From: Thermoplasmata archaeon
GTDB lineage: Archaea > Thermoplasmatota > Thermoplasmata > Lutacidiplasmatales > UBA184
Length of the DNA stretch: 7,757 nt
Assembly (NCBI GenBank): GCA_021798415.1
Contig: JAJZGO010000069.1
Coordinates: forward strand, 1-7,757
Reading direction: 5' to 3'
Part shown: positions 5,727-7,757 of the stretch, piece after piece
Layout: the number at the start of each line of letters is the position of its first letter
Position numbering within the stretch: position 1 is the first letter of the stretch
Translations under genes and position numbers: made by a program
The notes under the pieces: generated by a model
Database searches by the model: none
What the model saw: only the letters and a program-made list of their open reading frames with translations
Told to the model about the DNA's origin: nothing

Positions 5727-7021
5727 CAATTGGCCCTCCGGGAGAGCGGGCGGCGCAGGAAGCTCACGAACCCGGCGAGCGACCAGTACTCCTCCCAGTC
5801 GATCGTCGGGGCATACCGCCAGGACTCGGCGAGCCGTTCCCGCCGCAACAGGCGCGCGAGCCGGGCCACGAGCGCCTCCTCCTCGTCGGAGAGCGTTCGC
5901 TGGGCCGCCGCGATCGGGATCGGGGACGGGCTCAGGACGACCACCGGGTACCCGCGCCGGCGCAGGAGCGGAACGAGGTCGGACGCCGGCTCGTCGGCGA
6001 GCGGAGAGAGGAGGAGCGTCGTCACGCCCGGGCGGAAGTACCGGGCCGCGGCGATCGCCCCGCGCTCCGACGGCGCCCGGACGGCCGCGAGGCGGGTCCC
6101 GAGCAGGCACGCGCGGACGCGTTGGACGTGCGCCTTCCCCATCCCCAGCGGTACGACGTCGAGGAACTCGCCGAAAACGGCGAGCCCGACCCGCGCCTTC
6201 TCGCGAAGGAACGACGAGGCGATCCCCGCCGCGGCCGCCCGCGAGATCCCGAGGAGCCGCTCGTCGAGCGCGGGCCCGAGCGAGGAGGGGCGGGCATCGA
6301 GGAAGAGGAGGACGTCACCGGTCCGGTCCGGCTCGTACTCGTTCGCGAGAAATTCGCCCGCGCGGGCGCTCGCTCGCCAGTTGATCCGTCGCGGCGGGTC
6401 GCTCGCGACCGCGGGACGTATCCCGTGGAACTCGCCGGCGGAACCGAGCCTCGGGGAACGGCTCTCGCCGGGGAGCAGCATCGTCCGCCGCAGCCGGACC
6501 GCCCCGATGCGGGTGACCTCCGGAGGGTACCGCTCGACGATCGTCGGGGACGCCTCGACTTCCACCGCTCGCTCGACGAGGCCCATCGGGTCCCGCCATC
6601 GGACCCGGACGGGGGGCACGACGACGATCGTCGGCTCGCGGACCTTCCAGGCACGCTCGAACGTGACGAGGGCCCCGGCGCGTCCCTCGCGCGGAGGTCG
6701 GGACTCGGTGAGCCCGGGCGGTCGGTCGCACTCGATGATCAGGTCGCCCGCGCGGCCGTCGGACCGAAGGGCGACCGACCCCCGGAAGAGCACGTCCGCG
6801 CCGTGGCCCTCCGCCCGGGCATCGACGCGGGCCGACGGAGCGCTCCTCGGCCCCGCGAAGGCGGCCGCCGGCGCCGCGAGCAGGAGCGGGAGCGCGAGGA
6901 AGAGCGGCGTAGGATTGCGCGCGGCCACCCCGAGGAGGAGGAACGCCGCTCCCGACGCCGCGAGCAGGAAGGCGAGGGGCCGCCACTCGAGCGGACCCGC
7001 GTCGGTCTCGGCCTCGCTCAC
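5726..7021 (-). CDS. DUF58 (VWA-like) membrane-anchored protein
   Basis: This 431-residue protein starts with two membrane helices (about 15-35 and 37-57), followed by a beta-rich segment (about 65-185) and then the DUF58 signature: GEFHGIRP (196-203), PRRINWRASARAGEFLANEYE (210-230) and DVLLFLDARPSS (236-247). A VWA-like alpha/beta region follows to about 370. DUF58 proteins are usually encoded with MoxR ATPases and are thought to be their membrane-bound partners or clients; no enzymatic activity is established. The metal-site motif DxSxS is degenerate here: D242-A-R-P-S. The GTG at 7021 overlaps the upstream stop as GTGA; a weak GAGG lies 7 nt before it. The open frame extends upstream, but the protein there is Arg-rich, shows no family resemblance and overlaps the preceding gene. 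The C-terminal part (375-431) is charged and may contact MoxR, which is speculation. Confidence 0.9.
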   Translation of the reverse strand: MSEAETDAGPLEWRPLAFLLAASGAAFLLLGVAARNPTPLFLALPLLLAAPAAAFAGPRSAPSARVDARAEGHGADVLFRGSVALRSDGRAGDLIIECDRPPGLTESRPPREGRAGALVTFERAWKVREPTIVVVPPVRVRWRDPMGLVERAVEVEASPTIVERYPPEVTRIGAVRLRRTMLLPGESRSPRLGSAGEFHGIRPAVASDPPRRINWRASARAGEFLANEYEPDRTGDVLLFLDARPSSLGPALDERLLGISRAAAAGIASSFLREKARVGLAVFGEFLDVVPLGMGKAHVQRVRACLLGTRLAAVRAPSERGAIAAARYFRPGVTTLLLSPLADEPASDLVPLLRRRGYPVVVLSPSPIPIAAAQRTLSDEEEALVARLARLLRRERLAESWRYAPTIDWEEYWSLAGFVSFLRRPLSRRAN

Positions 7022-7425
7022 GAGCGGGCCTCGAGCTCGTCGATCCGCCCGCGAACGTACTCGCGGAACTCGGATCCGGTGAGCCGGGCGAGCCGAGCCT
7101 GTTCCTCGGGGCGTCGTCCCGCGAAGGCGGGGTTCGGTCCGGTCCGCTCGTAGTTGTCGAGCAGCGATACGATCAGCTCCCGACCGACGCGCCCCGTGCG
7201 GAACGCGGTCCGGATGCGGTCCACCCCGCTGGAGGAGCGCAGGGGGACCGGCGGATGCCCCCGCCGCGTGACGGACGGCACGCTCTCGACGAAGAGGAGC
7301 GCCGCGGCCGCGACCGCGACGGTCGCCGCCGGGAGCGCGAGCGCGACGTTCGTGCCCGCCCACACGGCGACCCCGGTGGCGACGGCCGCGACCGCCCCCG
7401 CGAACGCCGTGAGCGGACGGTTCAC
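7018..7425 (-). CDS. Two-helix membrane protein of the DUF58/MoxR cluster
   Basis: This 135-residue protein has two closely spaced Ala/Val-rich helices (about 5-24 and 27-46) with a very short turn, so both ends should face the same side. A mostly polar 85-residue tail follows, with charged helical stretches at 68-92 and 105-134 (RIDELEAR at the end). I do not recognise the family from sequence. Its place between DUF4129 and DUF58 matches the small membrane protein (DUF7269) I recall from haloarchaeal versions of this cluster; homology is untested. The GTG at 7425 overlaps the preceding stop as GTGA, and AGGAGG (7430-7435) lies 4 nt before it. The stop overlaps the DUF58 GTG in the same way. 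This tight coupling suggests fixed amounts of the three proteins and probably a shared complex. Confidence 0.8.
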   Translation of the reverse strand: MNRPLTAFAGAVAAVATGVAVWAGTNVALALPAATVAVAAAALLFVESVPSVTRRGHPPVPLRSSSGVDRIRTAFRTGRVGRELIVSLLDNYERTGPNPAFAGRRPEEQARLARLTGSEFREYVRGRIDELEARS

Positions 7426-7757
7426 GCGACCTCCTGGCTCCGCTCGAGGTCGGCCGTCGCCCGCCGCACCGCCTCCGCCGCGCGGTCCGCCGACTCGAGT
7501 CCGAGGGGGTGCGAGGAGTAGCGGGCCTCCTCGAACAGCCGGGTCAGCTCCGTGGCGACCTCGGTGCGGATCCCGAGCCGCACGAGGTGCTGGACGCGGA
7601 TCTCCTCCGGAGTGAACGGGTCGATCTGCGCGACGTAGCGGCCGAGCCGCTCGAGGAGATCGGCGTAGAGCCGTTCGATCACTTCGCGCGGCCCGAGGCC
7701 TAGGTCGAGGTCGCGCGACGCGCGGGCGAACGCGACCCGCACCTCCTCGGCGGTCGG
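7422..7757 (-). CDS. DUF4129 domain protein, C-terminal part (cut by window edge)
   Basis: 111 residues are visible, and the frame stays open to the window edge, so the N-terminus is missing. A GTG at 7742 is probably an internal Val, because TAEEVRVAFARASRD reads as continuous helix. The visible part fits the C-terminal DUF4129 domain: a helix with PREVIERLYADLLERLG (18-34 of the visible part), FTPEEI, then the hallmark LTRLFEEARYSSHPLG and a final amphipathic helix. DUF4129 proteins typically carry N-terminal membrane helices and sometimes a transglutaminase-like domain; neither can be checked here. They recur beside DUF58 and MoxR genes. It is the first visible gene of the coupled minus-strand run; the promoter lies outside the window. 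Confidence 0.82.
   Translation of the reverse strand, partial: PTAEEVRVAFARASRDLDLGLGPREVIERLYADLLERLGRYVAQIDPFTPEEIRVQHLVRLGIRTEVATELTRLFEEARYSSHPLGLESADRAAEAVRRATADLERSQEVA

Noticed and set aside
7740..7742. GTG at 7742 as the start of a complete 106-residue protein
   Set aside because: The frame is open to the window edge and the residues before it read as a continuation of the same helix. DUF4129 proteins normally have a long N-terminal part.

Overview
The window comes from a very GC-rich archaeon; by eye it is roughly 70% G+C, with almost all third codon positions G or C. The archaeal assignment rests on a 50-residue zinc-ribbon ribosomal protein L40e, an archease, an archaeal-type AMMECR1 protein, TATA-like AT islands about 28-36 bp before start codons, and several genes with no Shine-Dalgarno site that look leaderless. 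The proteins are Arg/Ala-rich and not notably acidic, which argues against a typical haloarchaeon. A high-GC Thermoplasmatota/Euryarchaeota-type lineage is possible, but that level of placement is inference.

Layout. Positions 1-257 (minus) hold the N-terminal part of an AMMECR1 gene, cut by the window edge. It diverges from rpl40e (345-497, plus), with one TATA-like element between them. Rpl40e converges on a family 2 glycosyltransferase of the dolichol-phosphate sugar type (514-1305, minus). That gene diverges from archease (1375-1818, plus), again across a single TATA-like element. Archease converges on the last gene of a minus-strand run.

In order of transcription, that run is: the end of a DUF4129 protein (7422-7757, partial), a two-helix membrane protein (7018-7425), a DUF58 protein (5726-7021), a six-helix membrane protein (5202-5726), a 276-bp gap, a MoxR-family AAA+ ATPase (3975-4925), a 2-hydroxyacid dehydrogenase of the SerA type (2976-3926), and a class V aminotransferase (1840-2979).

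How the genes work together. The first four minus-strand genes overlap by 1-4 nt and, with moxR, form a MoxR/DUF58/DUF4129 module. Such modules are thought to be AAA+-driven maturation machines at the membrane, with unknown clients. The two unnamed membrane proteins sit in the positions of small membrane proteins I recall from haloarchaeal versions of this cluster. MoxR has its own strong TATA box. The dehydrogenase and aminotransferase overlap by ATGA and suit the first two steps of the phosphorylated serine pathway. The rest of the window is housekeeping: translation, tRNA ligation support and lipid-linked sugar synthesis.

The least explained stretch is the gap at 4926-5201. It holds the moxR promoter and about five inverted repeats, and could be a non-coding RNA or a structured 3' end. 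Two convergent gene junctions also carry a perfect 7-bp inverted repeat at the stop codons. I saw no tRNA, rRNA, CRISPR array, insertion sequence or phage gene.
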